Shown here in pieces: positions 8,434 to 17,876 of a DNA stretch of 36,260 nucleotides. Made by a program: the position numbers and the translations under genes. The notes under the pieces are model-generated. The model was not told where the DNA came from and made no database searches. It worked only from the letters and a program-made list of their open reading frames with translations. Every line of letters starts with the position of its first letter. The first letter of the stretch is position 1. This stretch comes from an uncultured Sphingomonas sp. (lineage in GTDB: Bacteria; Pseudomonadota; Alphaproteobacteria; Sphingomonadales; Sphingomonadaceae): the NCBI RefSeq assembly GCF_936927845.1, contig NZ_CAKZHV010000047.1:1-36260 (forward strand), given 5' to 3'.

Positions 8434-11154
8434 ATGATGTCCAAGCGGCTGCCGCTCGCGAGCGCCCTGTTGTTGACCACGTGCCTGTTCGCCAGCCCGG
8501 CCTTCGCGCAGGCATCGGGCTCGAACACGCCGACCACCGGCGCGCCGGGCGCCACGCCGTCGAGCCCGTCGGGTAACCCGACGCAGGACGAGGCGGAAAC
8601 GAGTGCTGCGCCGCAGGTGTCGATCCCTGGTGGCGGCGACGACATCGTCGTCGTCGGTCGCGCGCGCGCCAATGTGGTGCAGAACGCGCCGCAGGTGATC
8701 TCGGTCCTGTCGACCGAAGATATTGCACGCACCGGCGAGGGCGACATCGCGGGCGCGCTGCAGCGTGTGACCGGTCTGTCGGTGGTCGGCAGCGGGTTCG
8801 TCTATGTTCGCGGCCTGGGCGATCGCTACAGCCTGGCGCTGCTCAACGGTTCGCCCTTACCGAGCCCCGAGCCGCTGCGCCGCGTCGTCCCGCTCGACAT
8901 CTTTCCGACGGACGTGATCGCGTCGAGCCTGGTGCAAAAGAGCTATTCGGCGAACTTCCCGGGTGAATTCGGCGGCGGTGTCATTAATCTGACGACCAAG
9001 ACGACCCCGAACGAGCCGTTCCTGACCGTGTCGGGTTCGGTCAGCGGCGACAGCTACACCACCGGACGGCTGGGTTACGTTTATTACGGCAGCCCGACCG
9101 ACTGGACCGGGTTCGACAATGGCACGCGCGACGTGCCCGGCCCGCTCAAGGCGGCGCTGAACAGCGGGTCGCCGATCGGCGAAAACGCGACCTTCACGCG
9201 CGCCCAGTTGGGCGAGATCGCGACCAGCCTGGTCAATTCGCGCACCTCCGTGCTGCAAACGCAATATCAGATGCCGATCAATTTCGCCGGCAACCTGACC
9301 GGCGGCACCAGCTTCGACATGGGCGGGCTGCGGCTGGGCGTGCTCGCCTCCGCCGGGATCGGCAACACGTGGCGCACGCGTCAGACGTTGCAGCAGTTCG
9401 CGAACGGCGTCGGCGACGCAGGCGTGCTGCAGAACAGCTTCAACCGCGTGATCACCGACAATCGCGTGGTGGTGAACGGCCTGCTGGGGATCAACGCCGA
9501 GTTCGGCGACAATGTGATCCGCTGGACCAATCTGTATGTGCGCGACACGATCAAGCAGGCGCGGCTGGGCGTCGGTTTCGACCTCGACCGCGCGGGCCAG
9601 GACCTGCTGCTGCAGAACACCGCCTGGTACGAGCGTCAGTTGATCGACACGCAGTTGACCGGCGAGTTCAAGCCGACCGACGACCTGAAGGTCGAACTGC
9701 GCGGCAGCTATGCCAATTCGCAGCGCGAAGCGCCGTACGAGCGTGAGTTCCTGTACGTGCGCACCAACCTGCCGCTCGATCCGATCGGCAACAAGTACAG
9801 CAACAACTTGGGCACTGGCGGCAAGGGCGGCGCGAACGTCGCGTTCAGCGACCTGAACGAGGATCTGTGGTCGGGCGGCGCCGATCTCGTCTATTCGCTG
9901 ACCGGCGGGATCAAGCTGGGCGTCGGGTACGCGTACAGCGACACCAAGCGTACCTCGACGCGGCGCGCGATCAGCTTTCTCGCCAACTCGCTGCCGATCT
10001 CGGTTCAGCAGTTGCGCCCGGACTATTTGCTCGCCGACCAGACGATCCAGGCGTACGGCATCTACCTGCAGGAAACGACCGCGCAGGACGGCACTGCGGC
10101 GTTCGACGCGGCGCTGCGCACCCACGCGGGCTACGGTCAGGTGATCGCGCAGCTCACCCCGGCGCTGAACTTGACCGCGGGTGTCCGCTACGAAACCGCG
10201 AAGCAGACGGTCGACGCAGTCGACATCTTCAACACCGGGCTGCCGGGGTTGGCGGGTGCGCTCAACACGCGGCTCAACAAGGATTACTGGCTGCCGTCGC
10301 TGACCGTCACCTACGAGCTGCAACCTGGCATGCAGCTGCGTGCGAGCGGATCGAAGACGATCGCGCGGCCGCAGTTCCGCGAGTTGATCAGCCAAGTCTA
10401 TATCGACACCGATACCAATCGCCTGTTCCGCGGCAACAACTCACTGGTCGACAGCCAGTTGTACAATGCCGAAGCGCGGTACGAATGGTTCTTCGGGCGC
10501 GATCAGCGCTTCACGCTTGCGGGCTTCTATAAGAAGATCGACAAGCCGATCGAGACCTATTCGGCGATCGTCGGACAGGTGCAGACCAGCTTCGCGACCG
10601 CGCCCGAGGCGCAGCTGTACGGTGCCGAGGTCGAGCTACAGAAATATCTCCCGCTCGAAGGGCTGGGAGGCGAGTTCTGGGCCTCGCGCCGGTTCCTGAC
10701 GATCGCCAATTACACCTACACGCATTCCAAGCTGAAGGTGAAGGACGGCGATCAGACGGTCATCAACGGCGTGTCGCGTGACGCGAACCTGTTCTTCCGC
10801 GATGGTGCGCCGCTGACCGGGCAGTCGGATCATCTGGTCAACCTGCAACTCGGGCTGGAGGATACCGACCGTCTGTCGCAGCAGACGTTCCTGATCAACT
10901 ATGCCTCGAAGCGGGTGACGACGCGCGGCCCGAACGCGCAGCCCGACGTGTATGAATATCCGGGCTTCCGCCTCGATTTCGTCGCGCGCGAGGGGGTGAC
11001 GATCGCCGGGGTCGAGACCGAGGTGAAGTTCGAGGCGCGCAACATCACCGCGACGCCGTACAAGGAATACCAGCAGTTCGACGGCCAGCGGATCTACTAC
11101 AACCGCTACGACGTGGGCGCGTCGGTGTCGCTTGGTCTGGGCGTGAAGTTCTAA
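8434..11154 (+). CDS. TonB-dependent outer-membrane receptor
   Basis: A 906-residue outer-membrane active transporter energised by TonB-ExbBD. It has a signal peptide ending near AFAQ (about 25), a Ser/Pro/Gly-rich spacer, a TonB-box-like segment DDIVVVGR (about 69-76), a plug domain (about 85-200) with YVRGLGDRY and SANFPGEFGGGVINLTTK, and a beta-barrel ending in the terminal Phe of GVKF, as the BAM machine requires. Two in-frame ATGs (8434 and 8437) lie behind GAGG/GGGGGA. It is 72 nt after the lipoprotein gene and probably in the same transcript, so the two may act as surface protein and importer. The ligand is unknown; phosphate-containing compounds are an inference from context. Confidence 0.92.
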   Translation: MMSKRLPLASALLLTTCLFASPAFAQASGSNTPTTGAPGATPSSPSGNPTQDEAETSAAPQVSIPGGGDDIVVVGRARANVVQNAPQVISVLSTEDIARTGEGDIAGALQRVTGLSVVGSGFVYVRGLGDRYSLALLNGSPLPSPEPLRRVVPLDIFPTDVIASSLVQKSYSANFPGEFGGGVINLTTKTTPNEPFLTVSGSVSGDSYTTGRLGYVYYGSPTDWTGFDNGTRDVPGPLKAALNSGSPIGENATFTRAQLGEIATSLVNSRTSVLQTQYQMPINFAGNLTGGTSFDMGGLRLGVLASAGIGNTWRTRQTLQQFANGVGDAGVLQNSFNRVITDNRVVVNGLLGINAEFGDNVIRWTNLYVRDTIKQARLGVGFDLDRAGQDLLLQNTAWYERQLIDTQLTGEFKPTDDLKVELRGSYANSQREAPYEREFLYVRTNLPLDPIGNKYSNNLGTGGKGGANVAFSDLNEDLWSGGADLVYSLTGGIKLGVGYAYSDTKRTSTRRAISFLANSLPISVQQLRPDYLLADQTIQAYGIYLQETTAQDGTAAFDAALRTHAGYGQVIAQLTPALNLTAGVRYETAKQTVDAVDIFNTGLPGLAGALNTRLNKDYWLPSLTVTYELQPGMQLRASGSKTIARPQFRELISQVYIDTDTNRLFRGNNSLVDSQLYNAEARYEWFFGRDQRFTLAGFYKKIDKPIETYSAIVGQVQTSFATAPEAQLYGAEVELQKYLPLEGLGGEFWASRRFLTIANYTYTHSKLKVKDGDQTVINGVSRDANLFFRDGAPLTGQSDHLVNLQLGLEDTDRLSQQTFLINYASKRVTTRGPNAQPDVYEYPGFRLDFVAREGVTIAGVETEVKFEARNITATPYKEYQQFDGQRIYYNRYDVGASVSLGLGVKF

Positions 11155-11172
11155 ACGCTGGGTGTTGATCAG

Positions 11173-11212
11173 AAGCAGGCGGGCGCTGTCGTGCCCGCCT
11201 GCTTTGCTGTTT
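11173..11212 (+). terminator. rho-independent terminator after the TonB receptor
   Basis: A perfect 12-bp stem, AAGCAGGCGGGC at 11173-11184 and GCCCGCCTGCTT at 11193-11204, with an 8-nt loop, followed by TGCTGTTT. It lies between the receptor gene and the convergent oxygenase gene and may act in both directions. Confidence 0.8.
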
Positions 11213-11242
11213 GAGCCGTGGGAGGAGCGAGGCGCGGATGCG

Positions 11243-11872
11243 TCACCAGCCCCAGGGTCGTTCGCGGTACCATTTGGTGATGACATATTTGGTGCCGGCG
11301 CGCACTTTCATGCCGTGGTGGATCGTCGCGGGGTTGAGCGAGCCGTCGGGACGGTGATTGTTCCAGCAGACGAGCTTGCCCGTCTCTGGCTGGATCGTCT
11401 TGTCGACCGCCTTGAACCGCGTCGCGCCGCCCGCCTCGGGTTCGTTCAGATAGACCATCACGGTCCAGGTGCGGTTGCCCGCGACCGAGCAGTAACGGTG
11501 AAAGTCGACGCCGTTCGGCTCGAAATAATCGGTGTGCGCCTTGAACTCCTGCCCGACCGCGTAGCGCTGTCCTTGCAGCGGTTCGCCGTGGAGTGGGTCG
11601 AGCCCGGTAAAGGCGGCCAGCCTTGCGTCGACCGCGGCGACGAGCGGGTCGGCGGCGGGAAGGTCGCACGTCTCGCTGGTGCGAAAGGCGGCATCGCCAT
11701 TATGGTCGGAGATGGTCGAGGGGCGACGTTCGGCATCGATCATCGCGCACAGGCTCGCGCAGGTAGCGGCGTCGAGGAAGCCGCGCTGAATGAACAGTGT
11801 CAGCTTGGGGCTGGGCAGCTTCTGGATGCCAGGCTGCTGGGCGAGATGGGCGGTGATCGCGTCGGTGGCCAT
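11243..11872 (-). CDS. 2-oxoglutarate/Fe(II) oxygenase, prolyl 4-hydroxylase-like
   Basis: A 209-residue soluble dioxygenase of the P4Hc type, which hydroxylates a protein or peptide side chain (typically Pro) using 2-oxoglutarate and O2. The catalytic domain (about 95-203) shows the iron ligands His113 and Asp115 in HTD, a distal His at about 185 (IHHG) and the 2-oxoglutarate-binding Lys about 195 (AGTKYV). No signal peptide is evident, so it acts in the cytoplasm. It is convergent with the TonB receptor gene and divergent from gspC, sharing a 119-bp promoter region that contains a Pho-box-like repeat. It may modify a protein of this locus, but this is speculative; a housekeeping or unrelated target is equally possible. 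Confidence 0.87.
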   Translation of the reverse strand: MATDAITAHLAQQPGIQKLPSPKLTLFIQRGFLDAATCASLCAMIDAERRPSTISDHNGDAAFRTSETCDLPAADPLVAAVDARLAAFTGLDPLHGEPLQGQRYAVGQEFKAHTDYFEPNGVDFHRYCSVAGNRTWTVMVYLNEPEAGGATRFKAVDKTIQPETGKLVCWNNHRPDGSLNPATIHHGMKVRAGTKYVITKWYRERPWGW

Positions 11873-11918
11873 GCCCCGTCTTTAACGCCGCGCCGAACGG
11901 TTCCCAAGACGCAGAAAT

Positions 11919-11951
11919 ATTACACAAACGTGCCACGCGGCTGTAACATCG
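11919..11951 (+). promoter_or_regulatory. candidate Pho box in the oxygenase-gspC divergent promoter region
   Basis: Three 11-bp units have cores in one phase: TTACAC at 11920-11925, TGCCAC at 11931-11936 and TGTAAC at 11942-11947. The site is 41 nt before the gspC ATG and 47 nt before the oxygenase ATG. The repeats match a PhoB-type arrangement less strictly than those at 6611-6654. I could not define a clear -10. Confidence 0.4.
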
Positions 11952-11991
11952 TCGACCTAGCGCCGGCGGGGCGGGGAGTTTACCAAAGCGC

Positions 11992-12783
11992 ATGCGATTG
12001 AAGTTCGACGCCCGGGCACGGGCGATCCTGCGGCGGGTGCCCGTGGTGAATGTCTATTCGGCAGCCGAGATCGCGCTATTGGGCGTGCTGGCGGTGCAGT
12101 GTGCGCGGCTGGTGTGGACCGTCGTCACGCCGATTGCGCCGTTGGGGGCGTGGGCGCCGGCGGGGCCGGTGCTGCCGGGCGATCCGGCGGGCGTGTTCGC
12201 GAGCTTCGATCCGTTCTACCGCGTCAGCGGCGTGCAGACCCAGGCAGCGGCGATAACCTCGCTGCAATTGACGTTGTTCGGCACGCGGATCGATGAAGCG
12301 CAGGGGCGCGGGTCGGCGATCATCGCGGGACCTGATGGGGTGCAGAAGAGCGTGAGCGTGGGTGAGGAAGTGGCGCCGGGTGTGGTGTTGAAATCGGTGG
12401 CGTTCGATCACGTGACGCTCGACCGCGGTGGTGCCAGCGAGAATCTATTCCTGCCGCAGAGCGACGGCGGCAGTGCACCGGTGGCGGCGCCCGGCGCGGG
12501 CGCGCCGGCGGCGCCGGGAACCGCGACCCCCTCGCCGGCCGATCTGTCGGCGATCCCGCGGATCGATGGCGGGCGCGTGACCGGGCTGACGCTGCGCGGG
12601 CAAGGCAAGGGCGCGTTCCAGGCGGCAGGCTTGCAGGACGGCGACGTGGTGACCGCGATTCAGGGGCGCCCGATCGGCAGCGCGGCCGATCTGGAGCAAT
12701 TGCAGAACGGCCAGGCGACCAGCGTGACGATTGAGCGCGGCGGGCAGTCGCTTCCCGTCACGCTGCCGGGAGGCGCACGATGA
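11992..12783 (+). CDS. gspC: type II secretion system inner-membrane protein GspC
   Basis: A 263-residue bitopic protein that links the inner-membrane platform to the GspD secretin. A short basic cytoplasmic N-terminus is followed by one membrane span (about 23-45, IALLGVLAVQCARLVWTVV). The periplasmic homology region (about 65-155) binds the N0 domain of GspD in known systems. A Pro/Ala-rich linker (about 163-180) leads to a C-terminal PDZ domain (about 185-263, with GRVTGLTLRGQGKGAFQAAG and DGDVVTAIQGRPI). It opens the gsp operon. The start has no close Shine-Dalgarno sequence (GGGGAG is 14 nt away). The gene overlaps gspD by 4 nt. Confidence 0.9.
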   Translation: MRLKFDARARAILRRVPVVNVYSAAEIALLGVLAVQCARLVWTVVTPIAPLGAWAPAGPVLPGDPAGVFASFDPFYRVSGVQTQAAAITSLQLTLFGTRIDEAQGRGSAIIAGPDGVQKSVSVGEEVAPGVVLKSVAFDHVTLDRGGASENLFLPQSDGGSAPVAAPGAGAPAAPGTATPSPADLSAIPRIDGGRVTGLTLRGQGKGAFQAAGLQDGDVVTAIQGRPIGSAADLEQLQNGQATSVTIERGGQSLPVTLPGGAR

Positions 12784-15020
12784 TGCGGCGGCTCCTCTCC
12801 GCGGCGCTGCTTGCGTCGTGCGCGCTGTCGGGCGCGCCGGTTGTCGCGCAGACGACGTTGAACGTGCGCGATGCCGACATTCGCGCGTTCATCGCCGACG
12901 CCGCCAAGGTGACGGGGCGCACCTTCATCATCGACAATCGCGTGCAGGGCAAGGTGACGGTGGTGACCGACCGGCCGCTGTCGCGGTCGGAATATTTCGA
13001 GGTGTTCCTGTCCACGTTGCGCGCCAACGGGCTGGTGGCGGTGCCGACCGCCAACGGTGCGCTGCGCGTTCAACCGATTGACAATGCGGCGAGCCAGCCC
13101 GGGCGGATCGGGCTGCGCGGGGCGGCGCGCAATCAGCTGGTGACCGAGATCATCCGGCTGCGGTCGACCGATGCCACACAGGCAGTCGACACGGTGCGCC
13201 CGCTGGTGAGCGCACAGGGGTCGGTAACTGCGAACCGTGGCGGCAACAGCCTGGTGGTGGTCGATTTCGCCGACAACGTGCGCCGTGTGCGCGAGGTGGT
13301 GCGCCGGTTCGATACCGATGTCGCCTCGACGCGGATCGTCGCATTGCGCAATGCCAACGCGAAGGAAGTCGCGACCGCGCTGACGCAGTTGATCGGCGGC
13401 GGGGCAGGCGGCGGCGGCGGGCAGCCGGGGGCGACGCCCGGCGGCGCGTCGGCGGTGGCGATCGAGAGCTCGAACGCGGTCGCGCTGCGCGGCGATCCCG
13501 CAACCGTCGCACGGCTGGTGGCGGTCGCGCGCGATCTCGACACGCGTGCGCGCAATGCCAACGAGATCAAGGTCGTGTTCCTGGAGAATGCGGACGCCGC
13601 GCAACTGCTGCCGGTCCTTCAGCAGCTCGTCGGGCAGCAGCCCGATGCGGTGCAGGAAGAGGCGCTGAGCCGCGCGAACTTCGGATCGAGCAGCACGGGG
13701 CCGACGAGCGGAGGCGCAATCAGCCAGCAGTCGAATTCGTCGAGCTTCCAGCGATCGATCCAGCCGCAGAACGTGACGCCGCAGAGCGGCAGCCAGCCGC
13801 AGCAGGCGGCGATCACGGGGCAGGGTGGGCGCACCGCGGCGGTGGTGACTCGCTTCGCCGGCGCGAACGCGATCGTCATCGCGGCACCGGGCGACATCCA
13901 GCGGCAATTGACCGAGGTGATCCAGCAACTCGACACGCGCCGCGCGCAGGTGCTGGTCGAGGCGATCGTCGCGGAAGTGTCCGATTCGACCGTCAACCGG
14001 CTCGGCGCGCAGTTCATCCTGGGCAATCTGTCGGGTGGGGCGTTCGGCGCGTCGACCTTCTCCAACTCAGCGCCTAACATCCTGCAGATCGCCGGCGCGA
14101 TCGGTGCGCAGCAGCTCGCGACCTCTACCACGACCACGGTCAACACCGACGGCAGCACAACCGTGGTGCGCAGCACCTCGCCGGCGGCGGACACGCTGAC
14201 GCAGTCGGCGATCAACTCGATTATCCAGTCGTCGGGCGGGCTGGCGGGCTTCGGCGGCACCATCGGCAACACGCTGTTCGGCGCAATCATCCAGGCGGTG
14301 AAGAGCGACAATCAGTCGAACCTGCTCCAGGTCCCGCACATCATGACGCTGGACAATCAGGAAGCACACAGCCTGGTGGGTCAGGAGATCCCGATCACGA
14401 CGGGACAGGCGCTGTCGAACAATTTCGACAATACGTTCCGCACCACGCAGCGGCAGAATGTCGGCATCGGGCTGGACGTGCGGCCGCAGGTGAACTCGTC
14501 GGGCACGATCAAGCTCAACCTGCATATCGAGGTCAGCTCGATTGCGGGGCCGGTGTCGAGCGACAATTCGGACCTGATCCTCAACAAGCGCGAGGTCGAG
14601 ACGGTGCTGACCGTCGACGACGGTGCGATCGGGGTGATTGGCGGATTGCTCTCGGACGAGGAGCGGCGGACGATCGAGAAGATCCCGTTCCTGGGCGACA
14701 TTCCGGTGCTGGGCAATCTGTTCAAGTCGAAGGCGAAGTCGCGCGCCAAGACCAATCTGATGATCTTCATTCGCCCGACGGTGATCCGATCGGCCGCGGA
14801 CAATCGGCGCGTGACCGAGCAGCGCTACGGTTACCTGCGGTTGCAGCAGGGAGTGCAGGACCCGGCGACGGAACCGTCGATCGACGCGCTGGTGCGCGAT
14901 TACATGGGAGCCGCGCCGCCGATCCCGCCCGCGGGGCAGCCCGGCAGCATCGAGGACCCGCGCGTCGGCGTGCCGGTGTACCGCAATTCGGTCGCCACGA
15001 TCCCGGCGTGGCCGAAATGA
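12780..15020 (+). CDS. gspD: type II secretion system secretin GspD
   Basis: A 746-residue outer-membrane secretin that forms the exit channel. The signal peptide ends near VVAQ (about 24). The N0 domain begins with TTLNVRDADIRAFI, then come repeated N1-N3 KH-like domains (about 95-400) with a long Gln/Ser/Gly-rich loop (about 290-350). The secretin domain (about 480-700) has VPHIMTLDNQEA, VGIGLDVRPQVN, the gate region and EKIPFLGDIPVLGNLF. ATGATG at 12780 offers two starts; the first overlaps the gspC stop. No pilotin gene (gspS) lies in the window. The 3' end overlaps gspE by 4 nt. Confidence 0.96.
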   Translation: MMRRLLSAALLASCALSGAPVVAQTTLNVRDADIRAFIADAAKVTGRTFIIDNRVQGKVTVVTDRPLSRSEYFEVFLSTLRANGLVAVPTANGALRVQPIDNAASQPGRIGLRGAARNQLVTEIIRLRSTDATQAVDTVRPLVSAQGSVTANRGGNSLVVVDFADNVRRVREVVRRFDTDVASTRIVALRNANAKEVATALTQLIGGGAGGGGGQPGATPGGASAVAIESSNAVALRGDPATVARLVAVARDLDTRARNANEIKVVFLENADAAQLLPVLQQLVGQQPDAVQEEALSRANFGSSSTGPTSGGAISQQSNSSSFQRSIQPQNVTPQSGSQPQQAAITGQGGRTAAVVTRFAGANAIVIAAPGDIQRQLTEVIQQLDTRRAQVLVEAIVAEVSDSTVNRLGAQFILGNLSGGAFGASTFSNSAPNILQIAGAIGAQQLATSTTTTVNTDGSTTVVRSTSPAADTLTQSAINSIIQSSGGLAGFGGTIGNTLFGAIIQAVKSDNQSNLLQVPHIMTLDNQEAHSLVGQEIPITTGQALSNNFDNTFRTTQRQNVGIGLDVRPQVNSSGTIKLNLHIEVSSIAGPVSSDNSDLILNKREVETVLTVDDGAIGVIGGLLSDEERRTIEKIPFLGDIPVLGNLFKSKAKSRAKTNLMIFIRPTVIRSAADNRRVTEQRYGYLRLQQGVQDPATEPSIDALVRDYMGAAPPIPPAGQPGSIEDPRVGVPVYRNSVATIPAWPK

Positions 15021-16636
15021 TCCGCACCGGCGCCGAGGTCGCGATCGATCCGACGCTGTCGAGCGGTGTCGTGCCGGTCGACGCGGGCGCGGTGCTGAAC
15101 GAGGTGCCGCAGGTCGTTGCGGGCGTGACCGCGCCGGTGCAACTGCCCTACGCGTTCGCGCGCAAGTTCGGTGTGGCGCTCGACGGCGACCAAGTGGCGC
15201 TGCGCGAGGGCAGCGACCCGCGCGCGCTGATCGAGGTGCGGCGCGTGCTCAGGCGCGCGTTCGACGTTGCGGTGATCGAGCCGGCGGCGTTCGACCGGCT
15301 ACTCTCCGACAATTACGCGATGGACGGGCAGGCGACCGCGGCAGCGGCGGTGGGGATGGGCGACGAGCTCGACCTGTTGGCGGAAGGGTTGCCGACCGCG
15401 GACGACCTGCTCGACACCGCCGACGATGCGCCCGCGATCCGGCTGATCAACGGTGTGATCGCGGATGCGGCGCGCAACGGCGTGTCGGACATCCATATCG
15501 AGCCTTACGAGACGGGGCTCGTCATCCGGATGCGGATCGATGGCGTGCTGCGCGAAACGTTGCGGATGCCGCCGCACGTCGCACCGGTGGTGGTCAGCCG
15601 CATCAAGGTGATGGCGCGGTTGGACATCGCCGAGCGGCGTGTGCCGCAGGACGGGCGCATGGGGCTGACGCTGGGGGGCAAGCTGCTCGACGTTCGCGTC
15701 TCGACTTTGCCCGCACGCGCGGGCGAGCGCGTGGTGCTGCGTATCCTCGACAAGGAGAATGCGGGCATCGACCTCGATGCGCTGGGGATGAGCGCGGAGA
15801 TGAACGCATTGCTGCGCGAGGCGATCGCGGTGCCGAACGGGATCGTGCTGGTGACCGGGCCGACCGGCAGCGGCAAGACGACGACGTTGTACGCGGCGCT
15901 GCGCCTGCTCAACGACGGCAGTCGCAACATCCTGACGGTCGAGGACCCGGTCGAGTACGCGGTCGAGGGCGTCGGGCAGACGCAGGTCAATGCCAAGGTC
16001 GGGCTGACCTTCGCCGCGGGCTTGCGCGCGATCCTGCGGCAGGACCCCGACACAGTGATGATTGGCGAGATCCGCGATCGTGAGACGGCCGAGATCGCGG
16101 TGCAGGCGTCGCTGACGGGGCATCTGGTGCTCTCGACCGTCCACACCAACGACGCGGTCGGCGCGATCACGCGGATGCGCGACATGAAGGTCGAGCCGTT
16201 CCTGCTCGCCTCGACGCTGCGCGCGGTCATAGCGCAGCGGCTGGTTCGGCGGTTGTGCCCGACGTGCCGCCGCGCGGTTCCGGCGCGCGAGACGGTGGCG
16301 CCGCTGCTCGGCATCACCCCCGACACTGTGGTCTACGAGGCGGTCGGGTGCGAGGAGTGCAACCGGACCGGTTTCCGTGGGCGGATTGGCGTGTACGAGG
16401 CGGTGCGGGTTGATCCGACGATCCGCCGGCTGATCAACGACGGCGGCGATGAGGACGCGATCGCGCGCCATGCCTTCGCCGATCCGGCGCGCGACACGCT
16501 GGCAGGCGCGGCGCGGCGGCTGGTCGAGGAAGGGCGGACGACCGCGGAGGAGGCGGTGCGCGTCAGCCGAGCAGACGCGACCGACACGCCGCAGGAGCGG
16601 CTTGATGCGGCCGAGGCGGCGATCGCGGATGCCTGA
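15017..16636 (+). CDS. gspE: type II secretion system ATPase GspE
   Basis: A 539-residue cytoplasmic hexameric ATPase that powers pseudopilus assembly. The N-terminal GspE domain (about 1-115) is followed by the catalytic part with Walker A GPTGSGKT at 281-288, the Asp box and Walker B near DTVMIGEIRD (about 350-359), and the His box LVLSTVHTND. A tetracysteine zinc motif is formed by CPTC and CEEC (about 415-450). The start at 15017 overlaps the gspD stop in ATGA; an alternative GTG at 15008 would add three residues. It contacts GspL at the membrane. Confidence 0.96.
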   Translation: MIRTGAEVAIDPTLSSGVVPVDAGAVLNEVPQVVAGVTAPVQLPYAFARKFGVALDGDQVALREGSDPRALIEVRRVLRRAFDVAVIEPAAFDRLLSDNYAMDGQATAAAAVGMGDELDLLAEGLPTADDLLDTADDAPAIRLINGVIADAARNGVSDIHIEPYETGLVIRMRIDGVLRETLRMPPHVAPVVVSRIKVMARLDIAERRVPQDGRMGLTLGGKLLDVRVSTLPARAGERVVLRILDKENAGIDLDALGMSAEMNALLREAIAVPNGIVLVTGPTGSGKTTTLYAALRLLNDGSRNILTVEDPVEYAVEGVGQTQVNAKVGLTFAAGLRAILRQDPDTVMIGEIRDRETAEIAVQASLTGHLVLSTVHTNDAVGAITRMRDMKVEPFLLASTLRAVIAQRLVRRLCPTCRRAVPARETVAPLLGITPDTVVYEAVGCEECNRTGFRGRIGVYEAVRVDPTIRRLINDGGDEDAIARHAFADPARDTLAGAARRLVEEGRTTAEEAVRVSRADATDTPQERLDAAEAAIADA

Positions 16637-16644
16637 GACGCGGC

Positions 16645-17868
16645 GTGGCTGACTTCGATTACGTCGCGATCGACACGCGCGGTAACGAGGCGCGGGGGCA
16701 TGTCGCGGCGGCGTCGGTCGAGGCGGCGCGCGCGGTGCTCGACCGGCGGCGGTTGTTCGTCGTCAAGATCGAGGCTGGCTCTGCGCCGGCGAGCAAGGGC
16801 CGCCCGCTGTTCGGGCTCGAGCTCGGTCGCGCGAAGATGTCGGGCAAGCAGCTGACGCTGTTCACGCGGCAGTTGGCGACGTTGAACCGCGTCTCGCCGT
16901 TGGAGGAGAGCTTGCGAACCGTATCGCGCCAGACCGAGCAGGAGCGCGTGCGCGTGATCGTGCAGAACGTCCACGCGGGGGTGACCGAAGGGCGGCGGCT
17001 GGCGGACGCGATGGCGCGCGAGCCCAAGAGCTTCCCGCCGCTCTACCGCGCGATGGTGGCGGCAGGTGAGAGTTCGGGGTCGCTGCCGGAGATCATGGAG
17101 CGATTGTCGCTGCTGCTCGAACGCCAGGCGGAGATCAGGGGCAAGCTGTTCACCGCGATGGCGTACCCTGCGGTGCTGGCGACCGTCGCGATGGGTGTCG
17201 TGGTCGCGCTGATGGCGTTCGTGGTGCCGCAGGTGGTGGAGCAGTTCGACACGGTTGGGCAGGAGTTGCCGTTTCTCACGCGCATGGTGATCGCGCTGTC
17301 GGCGGCGATCACGGGTTACTGGTGGGCGATGCTGCTGGTGCTGGTGCTCGCCGGCCTGAGTGCGTGGGCGGCGCTGCGGCAGCCGCCGATCCGGCTGGCG
17401 TTCGACACCTGGTTGTTGCGCGTGCCGCTGGTCGGGCGATTGCTGCGCGACCTGCACGCGGCACGGATGGCGCGGACGCTGTCGACGATGGTGGCGAGCC
17501 GGTTGCCGCTGCTGGAGGGACTGAACCTGACCGCGGGGACGATCCATAATCGACGGCTAAAGGCGGCGTCGGACGAGATCACCGACGCGATCCGCGGCGG
17601 CGGCAGCCTGTCGGCGGCAATGCGGCGCACCGCGGTGTTCCCGCCGCTGCTGGTATATCTCGCGGCGTCGGGCGAGGCGGCGGGGCGGCTGGACGAGATG
17701 CTGGAGCGCGCGGCCGATTACATGGAGCGCGAGTTCGACCGCTTCACCGCGACCGCTTTGTCGCTGCTGGAGCCGCTGATCATCGTCATCATGGGCGGCA
17801 TCGTCGCGACGATCGTGCTATCGATCCTGCTTCCGATCCTCCAGCTCAACACGCTTGCCGGACAGTGA
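16645..17868 (+). CDS. gspF: type II secretion system inner-membrane platform protein GspF
   Basis: A 407-residue polytopic platform protein that couples GspE to pseudopilin extraction. Two repeated GspF domains (about 70-190 and 270-395) contain the paired motifs AMVAAGESSGSLPEIM and LVYLAASGEAAGRLDEML. Membrane spans lie at about 170-195, 215-240 and 375-400. The start is GTG at 16645, 8 nt after gspE; no in-frame ATG precedes the conserved region. Length is the family norm. Confidence 0.95.
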   Translation: MADFDYVAIDTRGNEARGHVAAASVEAARAVLDRRRLFVVKIEAGSAPASKGRPLFGLELGRAKMSGKQLTLFTRQLATLNRVSPLEESLRTVSRQTEQERVRVIVQNVHAGVTEGRRLADAMAREPKSFPPLYRAMVAAGESSGSLPEIMERLSLLLERQAEIRGKLFTAMAYPAVLATVAMGVVVALMAFVVPQVVEQFDTVGQELPFLTRMVIALSAAITGYWWAMLLVLVLAGLSAWAALRQPPIRLAFDTWLLRVPLVGRLLRDLHAARMARTLSTMVASRLPLLEGLNLTAGTIHNRRLKAASDEITDAIRGGGSLSAAMRRTAVFPPLLVYLAASGEAAGRLDEMLERAADYMEREFDRFTATALSLLEPLIIVIMGGIVATIVLSILLPILQLNTLAGQ

Positions 17869-17876
17869 GAAAGATT

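Noticed and set aside
8857..10395. Minus-strand 512-codon frame opposite the TonB receptor
   Set aside because: Shadow frame with Arg/Val/Asp bias; receptor features on the plus strand are decisive.
15299..16471. Minus-strand 390-codon frame opposite gspE
   Set aside because: Shadow frame; gspE has all ATPase motifs.
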